Positions 1 through 5,871 of a DNA stretch of 6,131 bases are shown here, one piece after another. The notes under the pieces are model-generated. The model worked only from the letters and a program-made list of their open reading frames with translations, was not told where the DNA came from and did not search any database. This stretch comes from a bacterium (GTDB lineage: Bacteria; KSB1; UBA2214). The DNA is taken from the NCBI GenBank assembly GCA_029560815.1, contig JAKQKF010000466.1, positions 1 to 6,131 on the forward strand. The letters are read 5' to 3'. Numbering within the stretch: the first letter of the stretch is position 1; each line of letters begins with the position of its first letter. A program made the translations under genes and the position numbers.

Positions 1-44
1 AATAAAAAGGCCAGTTAGAATTTGATCTAACTGGCCTTTTTATT
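1..44 (-). terminator. Rho-independent terminator after tRNA-Met
   Basis: A perfect 19-bp inverted repeat (1-19 against 26-44) encloses a 6-base loop (20-25). Read on the minus strand, the stem ends in GGCC followed by TTTTTATT, the form of an intrinsic terminator. It begins 11 bases after the tRNA 3' end, so it most likely ends the tRNA transcript. The stem carries A-rich and T-rich arms on both sides, so it could also stop transcription arriving on the plus strand from outside the window. Confidence 0.9.
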
Positions 45-55
45 ATACTTACGAG

Positions 56-128
56 TAGCGGCGGAGGGATTTGAACCCCCGACCTATGGATTATGATTCC
101 ACTGCTCTACCAGCTGAGCTACACCGCC
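56..128 (-). tRNA. tRNA-Met (anticodon CAT), probably elongator
   Basis: The minus strand folds as a full 73-base cloverleaf. The acceptor stem starts GGCGGTG, the D arm is GCTC/GAGC around an 8-base loop with GG, the anticodon stem is GTGGA/TCCAT, the loop is ATCATAA, and the T arm has loop TTCAAAT. The anticodon is CAT. The acceptor sequence and the G1-T72 pair resemble the Bacillus elongator tRNA-Met as I remember it. The initiator form is unlikely because the anticodon stem lacks the three consecutive GC pairs. CAT could also mark tRNA-Ile2, whose C34 is changed to lysidine by TilS, but the acceptor stem is not of that type. The 3' CCA is not encoded, so a CCA-adding enzyme must supply it. 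Confidence 0.95.
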
Positions 129-144
129 ATGTTTCAAGTCAAAT

Positions 145-173
145 AATATACTAAAATTTGTTTTTCAAATCAA
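145..173 (-). promoter_or_regulatory. Promoter of the tRNA-Met gene
   Basis: On the minus strand a -35-like TTGATT (168-173) lies exactly 17 bases before a -10-like TATATT (145-150). Transcription would begin near 138, about 10 bases before the mature tRNA 5' end at 128, a normal layout for a single-tRNA gene. The surrounding bases (about 129-180) are very AT-rich beside GC-rich coding DNA, which fits a promoter. The rest of the gap up to the rarD stop (181-277) shows no gene, and I see no convincing U-tract terminator for rarD, so readthrough into the tRNA is possible. Confidence 0.7.
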
Positions 174-277
174 TACTTTTGTGGACATCGCGCCATTTCT
201 TTTCCCCCGGGCAGGCCGCGGGAGGGAAATCGGGTGGAAACATGCTGCGAACGGGGTGGGAACGAGATGGGTGGGGG

Positions 278-1165
278 TCACGAAGCCGCAACAGCGGCGG
301 GACGGCAGCGGGTGCGGCGGCACTCCACCCCGATATAAACAGCAGTCGCCAGCCAGACCATCCCGAATCCGGTCAACTTGACCGCCGAGAGCGGCTCGCG
401 GTAGAGAAACGCCCCGAGCAGAAACTGCAGTGTGGGCGAGAGGTACTGGATGAAAGCGAGCTGGCTGTATGGGATGCGCCGGGCGCCGGCGGCGAAAAAG
501 AGCAGCGGCAGGGCCGTGACCGGTCCGGCCAGAATCAGCAGCAGGGTGGTCCAGGTGCCGCCGTGGAGGAAAGAACCGGTGCCGCCGGACTCGAGAAAAA
601 GGATATAAGCAAGGGCGAAGGGGAGCAGCAGCACCGTCTCAACCGCCAGCCCCTCCAGGCTGTTGAGCGGCGCGATCTTGCGCAGCAGGCCGTAGGTGCT
701 GAAACTGAGGGCGAGCACCAGGGCGATCCAGGGCAGTCCGCCGCTCTGCAGGGCGAGGTAGAGCACCCCGGCCGCGGCCAGTCCGACCGCCGCCCTGTGT
801 GCGGGCCGGAGGCGTTCATCCAGAAAAAAGACCCCGAAAACGACATTGACCAGGGGATTGATGAAATAGCCGAGGCTGGCGTCGACAACGCGGTTGTTCT
901 GCACGGCCCAGATGTAGAGCCCCCAGTTGACCGACAGGATGGCCGCGGTGGCCAGAAAAATGGCCGCCTGACGGGGATTGCGGCGCAGGGCGGAGAACAG
1001 CCGGCTCTTTTTCAGCACCAGCAGCAGGGCGACAAAGACCAGCGACCAGGCCATGCGATGGCTGAGGATCTCGAGGGCGGGCACGACGCCGAGCCATTTC
1101 CAGTAGACGGGAAAAAAACCCCACATGGTATAGGCGATGAGGGAGTAAATTACGCCCTTTTTCAT
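278..1165 (-). CDS. rarD: RarD-type permease of the drug/metabolite transporter (EamA) superfamily
   Basis: A 295-residue inner-membrane protein made of two EamA halves with about ten hydrophobic helices. The first helix is near residues 5-22 and the last near 264-281. RarD-family marks are clear: EILSHRMAWS at 32-41, NWGLYIWAV at 80-88, SLGYFINPLVN at 97-107 and FIQYLSPTLQFLL at 238-250. The length equals that of E. coli RarD (about 296). The family is named for a chloramphenicol-sensitivity phenotype, but its true substrate is not settled. I chose the ATG at 1165 because it starts the family-typical KKGVIYSLIAY and overlaps the stop of the upstream topoisomerase gene as ATGA. A GTG at 1201 would add 12 residues of non-family sequence inside that gene. 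GGA lies 4 bases before the ATG, a weak ribosome-binding site that suggests translational coupling. The C-terminal tail (282-295) is short, basic and unremarkable. Confidence 0.93.
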   Translation of the reverse strand: MKKGVIYSLIAYTMWGFFPVYWKWLGVVPALEILSHRMAWSLVFVALLLVLKKSRLFSALRRNPRQAAIFLATAAILSVNWGLYIWAVQNNRVVDASLGYFINPLVNVVFGVFFLDERLRPAHRAAVGLAAAGVLYLALQSGGLPWIALVLALSFSTYGLLRKIAPLNSLEGLAVETVLLLPFALAYILFLESGGTGSFLHGGTWTTLLLILAGPVTALPLLFFAAGARRIPYSQLAFIQYLSPTLQFLLGAFLYREPLSAVKLTGFGMVWLATAVYIGVECRRTRCRPAAVAAS

Positions 1166-2904
1166 TCGTCCGTTTCCGGCTCCTCGCCGGCGCGCACCCA
1201 CTGGAATTTGCGCTGCAGCGTGCTGGAGTAGTATTTCCGCAGCACATCATACTCGACCTCGCGTCCCCAGTTGTAAAAGGTGCGCGGATCGATGTAGGAT
1301 TTCTGACTGGTGCCGAGGTTCCAGGTGCGATTTTTGGAGGCGATGGCGATCTGGGTCTTGAGCTTGCCGAGGGCGGCCTGCTTTTTCTCCTCCCTGAGCT
1401 TGAGCACGCCGATCCTGCGGCTCTGGGCATCGATGCGGCGCTGAAAAGCGGCAGCGACCCGGGCGCGCTGGTCCGTTTTTGCGGTCTCGGCCTTGCGCGC
1501 TTTCATCTGCTGGCGCAGCTGGACGAGCGCGGCATTCTCTTTTTTGATCAGGCCGGCGAGCGCCTCCATCTCCGCCTGCAGCGCCTTTTCGCGCTGTTTA
1601 AAGGTCTCCTTGCGCTGAGCCCAGTTGGCCGGTGCCTTTTTAATGTGGTTGCAGAGCATCGCCGCCTCGAGATTGGCGTTGACCACCGCTTCCCACTTGA
1701 CGTATTCGGGATCCTCCACCACCACGCCCGATTGATCGAGGCTCTCGCGCACCACCGCCGAAGCGTGATGAGTTCGAAAGACCTTGGCGGTGAGGCCGGG
1801 GAGCACCTCGGAGAGAAAGGCGTTGACATTGCGGCTGGAGATGTCGGGAAAAAGCTGGGGCTTGTTGTAGGCGGGGTTCTTTTTCTTGCCGTTCCCGGCC
1901 GAGGGGCGCGCCTCGCGCATGAGCTCTTCGAGGTTCCGGCGCACATGGTCGGGCAGAACGATCTTTTTGTGCCAGAGCACAGAATCCTTGCCGAGGAAGC
2001 GGAACTCGGCCACGCCGGCCGGGAGCAGTTTGATGTGCTCGGGCCGCAGGGTGGTGGCACCGACGGTATCGGCCTCATCGGGATCCTTTTCGTCGCCGAC
2101 GCGCAGACAGAGGGCGTCGATGAGATAGCAGGCGGTGGCGATCTTGCGGCGGCGCGGCTGCTCCGATTCCAGCGCCTGCGCGATATACTCGCGCACCTTG
2201 ACGATCTGCTCTTCCAGCTCGATCGCCTTGCTGAATTTCTGCTCTTCGCGTGCCTGCTTGATCGGCGCGCTGTCGTGCAGCCAGACGTACTTGATCTTGC
2301 CGGTCAACTTGTCCGGCCAGCGCGCCACCCAGAGGCTCTCCGGCTGCCAGACGATTTCGGCCCACTCACCAGCCGGCACCGGGGCGTCGGGACTGAGGTT
2401 GAGGGTGATATCCCTCTCTCCCGCCCCATCCTTCCAGCGTCCGCGCAGAGGGTGTTTGCCCCGCCCCATAAAGATCCCGCTCGGCTCGACGATATAGTTG
2501 GCCAGTTCGATGCGCTCGCCGTCGGCCGTGGCGTGGGCGTAAATCTCCTTCAACTCTTCGCGTTTGGCCTTGCGCTGCGCCGCCAGCTGCTTGCGCTCCT
2601 CCTTGGTCATCGATTCCCGCGCCATGCGCTCGCGGGCGACCACCTCGATGACCGCCTGAAAATCGACCTCATCGACCTTGAGCGCGGGTTCAACCCCCAG
2701 GGCCTGACTGAAATCGGTGAAGAAGTTGCGCGCGAAGACCGCGTCCTCGGCATACTCGGTGCCCAGTTTTTTGACCCAGGCGAGGGCCATCTCTTCCTGC
2801 CGGGGCGTCAGTTTGTGACTTTTATCGCGGAAATGGATGACCAGCCCCTGATAAAGCGGGGGGTCGGGCACGATGACACCTTTATGAATGAGCTGCTGCA
2901 GCAA
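1162..2904 (-). CDS. Eukaryotic-type DNA topoisomerase IB
   Basis: A 580-residue enzyme expected to relax supercoils of either sign by nicking one strand and forming a 3'-phosphotyrosyl link, without ATP. It follows human TOP1 from just before the core to the last residues. The N-terminal cap holds HKG (7-9), NFFTDF (60-65) and EPSGIFMGRGKHP (140-152). The catalytic core follows, then a charged coiled-coil linker (about 428-525), then the C-terminal domain with GTSQKSYIDPR (531-541). The catalytic set is complete by alignment: R268, K306 (in FLGKDS), R377 (in TAKVFRT), H420 (in CNH) and nucleophile Y537, matching human R488, K532, R590, H632 and Y723. Common bacterial TopIB is poxvirus-like, about 300-350 residues, and lacks this cap and linker. 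Only the long eukaryotic N-terminal nuclear-targeting region is missing. A small lysine- and asparagine-rich insertion lies near 333-350. The start is TTG with AGGGA 8 bases upstream; later in-frame ATGs would cut into conserved sequence. Base usage looks like that of its neighbours, so any transfer is old. Confidence 0.93.
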   Translation of the reverse strand: MLQQLIHKGVIVPDPPLYQGLVIHFRDKSHKLTPRQEEMALAWVKKLGTEYAEDAVFARNFFTDFSQALGVEPALKVDEVDFQAVIEVVARERMARESMTKEERKQLAAQRKAKREELKEIYAHATADGERIELANYIVEPSGIFMGRGKHPLRGRWKDGAGERDITLNLSPDAPVPAGEWAEIVWQPESLWVARWPDKLTGKIKYVWLHDSAPIKQAREEQKFSKAIELEEQIVKVREYIAQALESEQPRRRKIATACYLIDALCLRVGDEKDPDEADTVGATTLRPEHIKLLPAGVAEFRFLGKDSVLWHKKIVLPDHVRRNLEELMREARPSAGNGKKKNPAYNKPQLFPDISSRNVNAFLSEVLPGLTAKVFRTHHASAVVRESLDQSGVVVEDPEYVKWEAVVNANLEAAMLCNHIKKAPANWAQRKETFKQREKALQAEMEALAGLIKKENAALVQLRQQMKARKAETAKTDQRARVAAAFQRRIDAQSRRIGVLKLREEKKQAALGKLKTQIAIASKNRTWNLGTSQKSYIDPRTFYNWGREVEYDVLRKYYSSTLQRKFQWVRAGEEPETDE

Positions 2905-2912
2905 TTTTCTTT

Positions 2913-2917
2913 TCCCT
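2913..2917 (-). promoter_or_regulatory. Ribosome-binding site deciding the TTG start of the topoisomerase
   Basis: On the minus strand AGGGA lies 8 bases before the TTG at 2904-2902, a good Shine-Dalgarno spacing. No ATG or GTG is equally well placed, and homology to the eukaryotic enzyme begins within the first ten residues, so the site supports TTG initiation. Confidence 0.6.
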
Positions 2918-3003
2918 GTTATTGGACAAGCGCAAACGGAGCAGAAGGATACGGTGAGGCTGCCCCGTTTGGAATTTAGCTTATAAAATAATGTATTCTT
3001 TTT

Positions 3004-3012
3004 ATTATAGCA
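3004..3012 (-). promoter_or_regulatory. Extended -10 promoter for topoisomerase-rarD
   Basis: The minus strand reads TGCTATAAT, a perfect TGnTATAAT extended -10 element. No good -35 hexamer sits 16-18 bases upstream, which is common for extended -10 promoters. Transcription would start near 2997 and leave an AT-rich leader of about 90 bases before the TTG start. I see no clear hairpin or riboswitch in that leader. Confidence 0.6.
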
Positions 3013-3052
3013 ACAGAAAAAGAGAAGCAGGCCCGCTGTACATAAAAAGGGA

Positions 3053-3081
3053 TTGACACTCTGCTTGAAATTGATTACTTT
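3053..3081 (+). promoter_or_regulatory. Candidate promoter of the porX operon
   Basis: A perfect TTGACA -35 hexamer lies at 3053-3058. The best -10 at 17-base spacing is the weak TACTTT (3076-3081); TATTTA and TATACA further on are spaced too far. A weak -10 under a perfect -35 may mean activator dependence or another sigma factor. No Bacteroidota-type TAnnTTTG box is seen. The element diverges from the topoisomerase promoter about 45 bases to the left. Confidence 0.45.
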
Positions 3082-3097
3082 TCTATTTATACATCAT

Positions 3098-3103
3098 AGG
3101 AGG
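3098..3103 (+). promoter_or_regulatory. Ribosome-binding site of porX
   Basis: AGGAGG, the full Shine-Dalgarno core, lies 4 bases before a GTG at 3108-3110. It fixes the GTG start. Its strength argues against a typical Bacteroidota host, where such sites are rare. Confidence 0.8.
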
Positions 3104-3107
3104 CGCT

Positions 3108-4670
3108 GTGGCGGATGACAAAGGGCTGATTCTGTGGGTCGATGACGAGATCGACCTGCTGCGGCCGCATGTTCTGTTCCTGGAAGAGAAGGGCTATACC
3201 GTCACTACGGTCACCAATGCCGAGGACGCGCTCGAACTGGTGCGCAATGCGAACTTTGACCTGGTCCTCCTCGACGAAATGCTCAACGGCATGGACGGCC
3301 TCTCCGCGCTCAACGAATTCAAGAATATCCGCCCCGGCCTGCCGGTCATCATGGTGACCAAGAACGAGGAGGAGTCGCTGATGGAACAGGCCATCGGCGG
3401 CAAGATCGACGACTATCTCACCAAGCCGGTCAACCCCAGCCAGATCCTCCTCGTCTGCAAAAAAATCCTGCAGAAACGCAAGATCGCCGGCGAACGCATC
3501 TCGCGCGACTATACTTCCGAATTCAACCAGATCGCCATGCGCCTGATGGGCGGGATGAAATGGCAGGACTGGATCGATGTCCACCTCCGCCTGTGCGAAT
3601 ATGACATCGAGCTTGACCAGCATCCGGACCTCGGCCTCAAGCAGATCCTTTACGACCAGAAGCGCGAATGCAACTCGGAATTCGGGCGTTTTATCGAAAA
3701 AAATTACCTCTCCTGGCTTAGCTCCAAAGAGGCCCCTCCCCTATCGGTGAACATCGTGCCGGACTATGTTCTGCCCCACGTGCGCGCCGGCAGGCGCACC
3801 CTGCTGATGGTCCTCGACAATCTCCGCCTCGACCAGTGGCTGGTCGTCGAGACCCTGCTGCGCGAATTCTTCAACATCCGGCGGGAATACTATTTCTCGA
3901 TTCTGCCCACGGCCACGCCCTATGCGCGCAACGCCATTTTCAGCGGCCTCTTCCCGAGCGAGATCGAAAAGCAGCTGCCAGAACTCTGGACACAGGGAGA
4001 CGAAAACGACGACGTCAGCTGCAACCGTTTCGAGAGCCAGCTGCTCGATGAGCAGCTGCGCCGCGCCGGCATCGAGCTCAAGCCGAGCCCCAAATATGCC
4101 AAGGTCCTCGATATGCAGGAGCACCGCCTCATCGCGCGCAAGATCCAGGAATTCGGCGATCTACCCCTCTCCTCGATCGTGATCAATTTTGTCGATATCC
4201 TCGCCCATACGCGCAGCTCCTCGGAGCTGATCAAGGAGATGATCCCCAACGAATCGGCCTTCCGCGCCCTGACCAAGAGCTGGTTCGAGCACTCGCACAT
4301 GTTCCTGGCACTGCAACAGCTCGCCCAGACCGGGAGCACGATCATCATCACCTCCGACCACGGCAGCATCCGCGGCCTGCGCGGCGCCAAGGTGATCGGC
4401 GACCGTGAAACCTCCACCAGCCTGCGCTACAAATACGGCCGCAACATCAAGGCCGACGCCAAGAACGCCATGATGATCAAGGATCCCCGTCAGTACAAGC
4501 TGCCGGTGCGCGGCGTCAACACCAACTATCTGATCGCCAAGGAAGACTTTTATTTTGTCTACCCGACCAATTACCACTATTACCTGAACTATTACGCGGA
4601 CAGCTTTCAGCACGGCGGCATCTCGATGGAGGAGATGATCCTGCCGGTGATCACGATGGAACCGAAATAG
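3108..4670 (+). CDS. porX: PorX-like response regulator with PglZ/alkaline phosphatase-type effector domain
   Basis: A 520-residue cytoplasmic protein with a receiver domain (about 5-120), a helical middle (about 125-215) and a PglZ/alkaline-phosphatase-superfamily domain (about 225-520). The receiver has the acidic pair D12/D13, phospho-acceptor D56, T84 and K106, all expected for a working switch. The effector domain keeps a metal- and nucleophile-type set: D237 in VLDNLRLDQW, T270 in TATPYARN, D363 and H367 in NFVDILAHT, D417/H418 in TSDHGS, and H502 in QHGGISMEE. This matches the PorX of Porphyromonas and Flavobacterium in layout, length (about 520) and motifs. There PorX, with sensor PorY, controls type IX secretion genes, and its effector domain has been reported as a phosphodiesterase on nucleotide substrates. 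The start is GTG with AGGAGG upstream. The gene leads the operon, and tsaE follows after 12 bases. No sensor kinase or secretion gene is in the window, so a link to type IX secretion here is inferred from family only. Confidence 0.93.
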   Translation: MADDKGLILWVDDEIDLLRPHVLFLEEKGYTVTTVTNAEDALELVRNANFDLVLLDEMLNGMDGLSALNEFKNIRPGLPVIMVTKNEEESLMEQAIGGKIDDYLTKPVNPSQILLVCKKILQKRKIAGERISRDYTSEFNQIAMRLMGGMKWQDWIDVHLRLCEYDIELDQHPDLGLKQILYDQKRECNSEFGRFIEKNYLSWLSSKEAPPLSVNIVPDYVLPHVRAGRRTLLMVLDNLRLDQWLVVETLLREFFNIRREYYFSILPTATPYARNAIFSGLFPSEIEKQLPELWTQGDENDDVSCNRFESQLLDEQLRRAGIELKPSPKYAKVLDMQEHRLIARKIQEFGDLPLSSIVINFVDILAHTRSSSELIKEMIPNESAFRALTKSWFEHSHMFLALQQLAQTGSTIIITSDHGSIRGLRGAKVIGDRETSTSLRYKYGRNIKADAKNAMMIKDPRQYKLPVRGVNTNYLIAKEDFYFVYPTNYHYYLNYYADSFQHGGISMEEMILPVITMEPK

Positions 4671-4682
4671 CGCCGGAGGCGT

Positions 4683-5201
4683 GTGCAGGAATCCCGATAT
4701 CAGCTCCAGGAGTGGTGGATCACCCTGAGCGCGGCCGAAACCCTCGCGCGCGGCGCCCAAATCGGCGGGCGTCTGACACCCGGGGCGGTGCTCATCTTCA
4801 CCGGCAATCTCGGTTCAGGCAAGACCACGCTCATCCAGGGGATCTGCCGGGGGCTTGATGTTAAAGAGACCGCAACCAGTCCGACTTTCACCCTGATCAA
4901 CGAATATCATGGCCGGCTGCCGGTGTACCATTTTGACTTTTATCGTCTCCACTCGGCCGGCGAACTCGCCGATCTCGGCCTCGAGGAGTATCTTTACGGC
5001 GACGGAGTCTCCCTGGTCGAGTGGCCCGAGCTGATCGCCGGCTGGCTGCCGGCGCGTCATACCCGGTTTCAGCTCTCACACGGGGTGCATGCCGCCGGGC
5101 GCATCGCCGCCCTGCGGGAAGCCCGGCACGAAGACCCTTTGCTGATCACCGCTGATGTCCGATTGATTGAGGCATACCGCCATGAAACTGCTCGCGATTG
5201 A
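4683..5201 (+). CDS. tsaE: tRNA t6A37 biosynthesis ATPase TsaE
   Basis: A 172-residue cytoplasmic P-loop ATPase that binds the TsaB-TsaD complex and enables repeated cycles of N6-threonylcarbamoyl transfer to A37 of ANN-decoding tRNAs. The Walker A loop GNLGSGKTT is at 41-49. The family motifs TSPTFTLINEY (65-75), YHFDFYRL (82-89) and VEWPE (112-116) follow. The usual length is about 150-160. The extra residues are a short N-terminus and a tail after about 145 that ends over the tsaB start. The GTG start has GGAGG at 4675-4679, only 3 bases away, and lies 12 bases after the porX stop. It overlaps tsaB by 20 bases, so translation of the two is probably coupled. No TsaD or TsaC gene is in the window; they must lie elsewhere. 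Confidence 0.95.
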   Translation: MQESRYQLQEWWITLSAAETLARGAQIGGRLTPGAVLIFTGNLGSGKTTLIQGICRGLDVKETATSPTFTLINEYHGRLPVYHFDFYRLHSAGELADLGLEEYLYGDGVSLVEWPELIAGWLPARHTRFQLSHGVHAAGRIAALREARHEDPLLITADVRLIEAYRHETARD

Positions 5202-5871
5202 GACCGCCACCCCCATTTGCGGCGCCGCCCTGACCAGCGGGGAGACCCTGGTGGTGGAGTACCGCGCGGCAATCCGCAACGCCCACGGCCGTCTGCTAAC
5301 CCAGGCCATCGACCGGATCCTCGCCGATGCCGGCTGGCAGCCGGACGATATCGAGGCGCTGGCGGTTTCGATCGGTCCTGGCTCTTTCACCGGGCTGCGT
5401 ATCGGCCTCGCTCTGGCCAAGGGAATCGCTCTGGCCCGCGGAATCCCGATTGCGGCGGTGCCGACGCTCGAGGTGCTGGCAACCCAGGCGCCGGTGGATA
5501 AGGGATTGATCGCCCCGCTCATACGTTCGCGGGCGGACGAGTATTACACCGCTCTTTACGAGCGCAGCGCCACCGGGCTGGCCGCGGTGCAGGAGGTGCG
5601 CATTCTTCCCTGGGGTGAGATCGCGCAGGCCATCCCCCCCGAAGCCGTACTGATCGGCGGCGCAGTGGACCATCCTCCGCTCCCCGGCTATCGCATCGCG
5701 CCCGCCTCCTCCGCCCTGCTCAGCGCCTTCACCGTCGCCCGTCTGGGCTGGCGGCGTCTGCAGCAGGGCCGGAGGGAGAATCCGGATCTGCTCGAGCCGC
5801 TCTATCTGCAGGAATTCATCGTCGGCAAGCCGAAACAGCCGGTCTTTTCCGCGGAGGGGCATGCTCGCTGA
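5182..5871 (+). CDS. tsaB: tRNA t6A37 biosynthesis scaffold protein TsaB
   Basis: A 229-residue ASKHA-fold protein that pairs with TsaD in the threonylcarbamoyl transferase complex and has no catalytic activity of its own. The N-terminus KLLAIETATP (2-11), the IGPGSFTGLRIG loop (64-75) and the C-terminal EPLYLQEF are diagnostic, and the length is as in E. coli (231). I chose the ATG at 5182 because GAGG lies 9 bases upstream and MKLLAIET is the family start; an in-frame TTG at 5167 would add five residues. One departure is IRSR at 114-117, where many TsaB proteins have IDAR, so the conserved aspartate is an arginine here. It overlaps tsaE by 20 bases and the next gene by 11, as expected of a tight operon. 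Confidence 0.95.
   Translation: MKLLAIETATPICGAALTSGETLVVEYRAAIRNAHGRLLTQAIDRILADAGWQPDDIEALAVSIGPGSFTGLRIGLALAKGIALARGIPIAAVPTLEVLATQAPVDKGLIAPLIRSRADEYYTALYERSATGLAAVQEVRILPWGEIAQAIPPEAVLIGGAVDHPPLPGYRIAPASSALLSAFTVARLGWRRLQQGRRENPDLLEPLYLQEFIVGKPKQPVFSAEGHAR

Noticed and set aside
181..277. GC-rich stretch after rarD as a terminator
   Set aside because: Only a poor stem with mismatches can be drawn, and on the minus strand it is followed by A-rich rather than T-rich sequence.
1166..1201. Earlier GTG start for rarD at 1201
   Set aside because: The added 12 residues are arginine- and glycine-rich translation of the topoisomerase 3' end. The ATG at 1165 fits the family start and the ATGA overlap.
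158..1231. Plus-strand open frame of 357 codons opposite rarD
   Set aside because: Its product is low-complexity and rich in G, Q, E and D with no family resemblance. It is the antisense shadow of a membrane protein in GC-rich DNA and also covers the tRNA promoter.
1320..1640. Low-complexity charged segment as a frame error in the topoisomerase
   Set aside because: The lysine-, glutamate- and alanine-rich region is the expected coiled-coil linker between the core histidine and the active-site tyrosine, and the frame is unbroken across it.
1645..2979. Plus-strand open frame of 444 codons opposite the topoisomerase gene
   Set aside because: The minus-strand frame encodes an unmistakable TopIB with all catalytic residues. 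The opposite frame has no recognisable motifs and no good ribosome-binding site.
3780..4670. PglZ domain as part of a BREX or other phage-defence system
   Set aside because: It is fused to a receiver domain in the PorX layout, and no BrxC, PglX or other defence gene is nearby.
3087..4760. Several minus-strand open frames opposite porX (for example 3087-3623 and 4161-4760)
   Set aside because: They are shadows of a conserved plus-strand gene. Their products resemble no family and are poorly spaced for translation.
5296..5862. Minus-strand open frame opposite tsaB
   Set aside because: tsaB is certain on the plus strand; this frame has no family resemblance.
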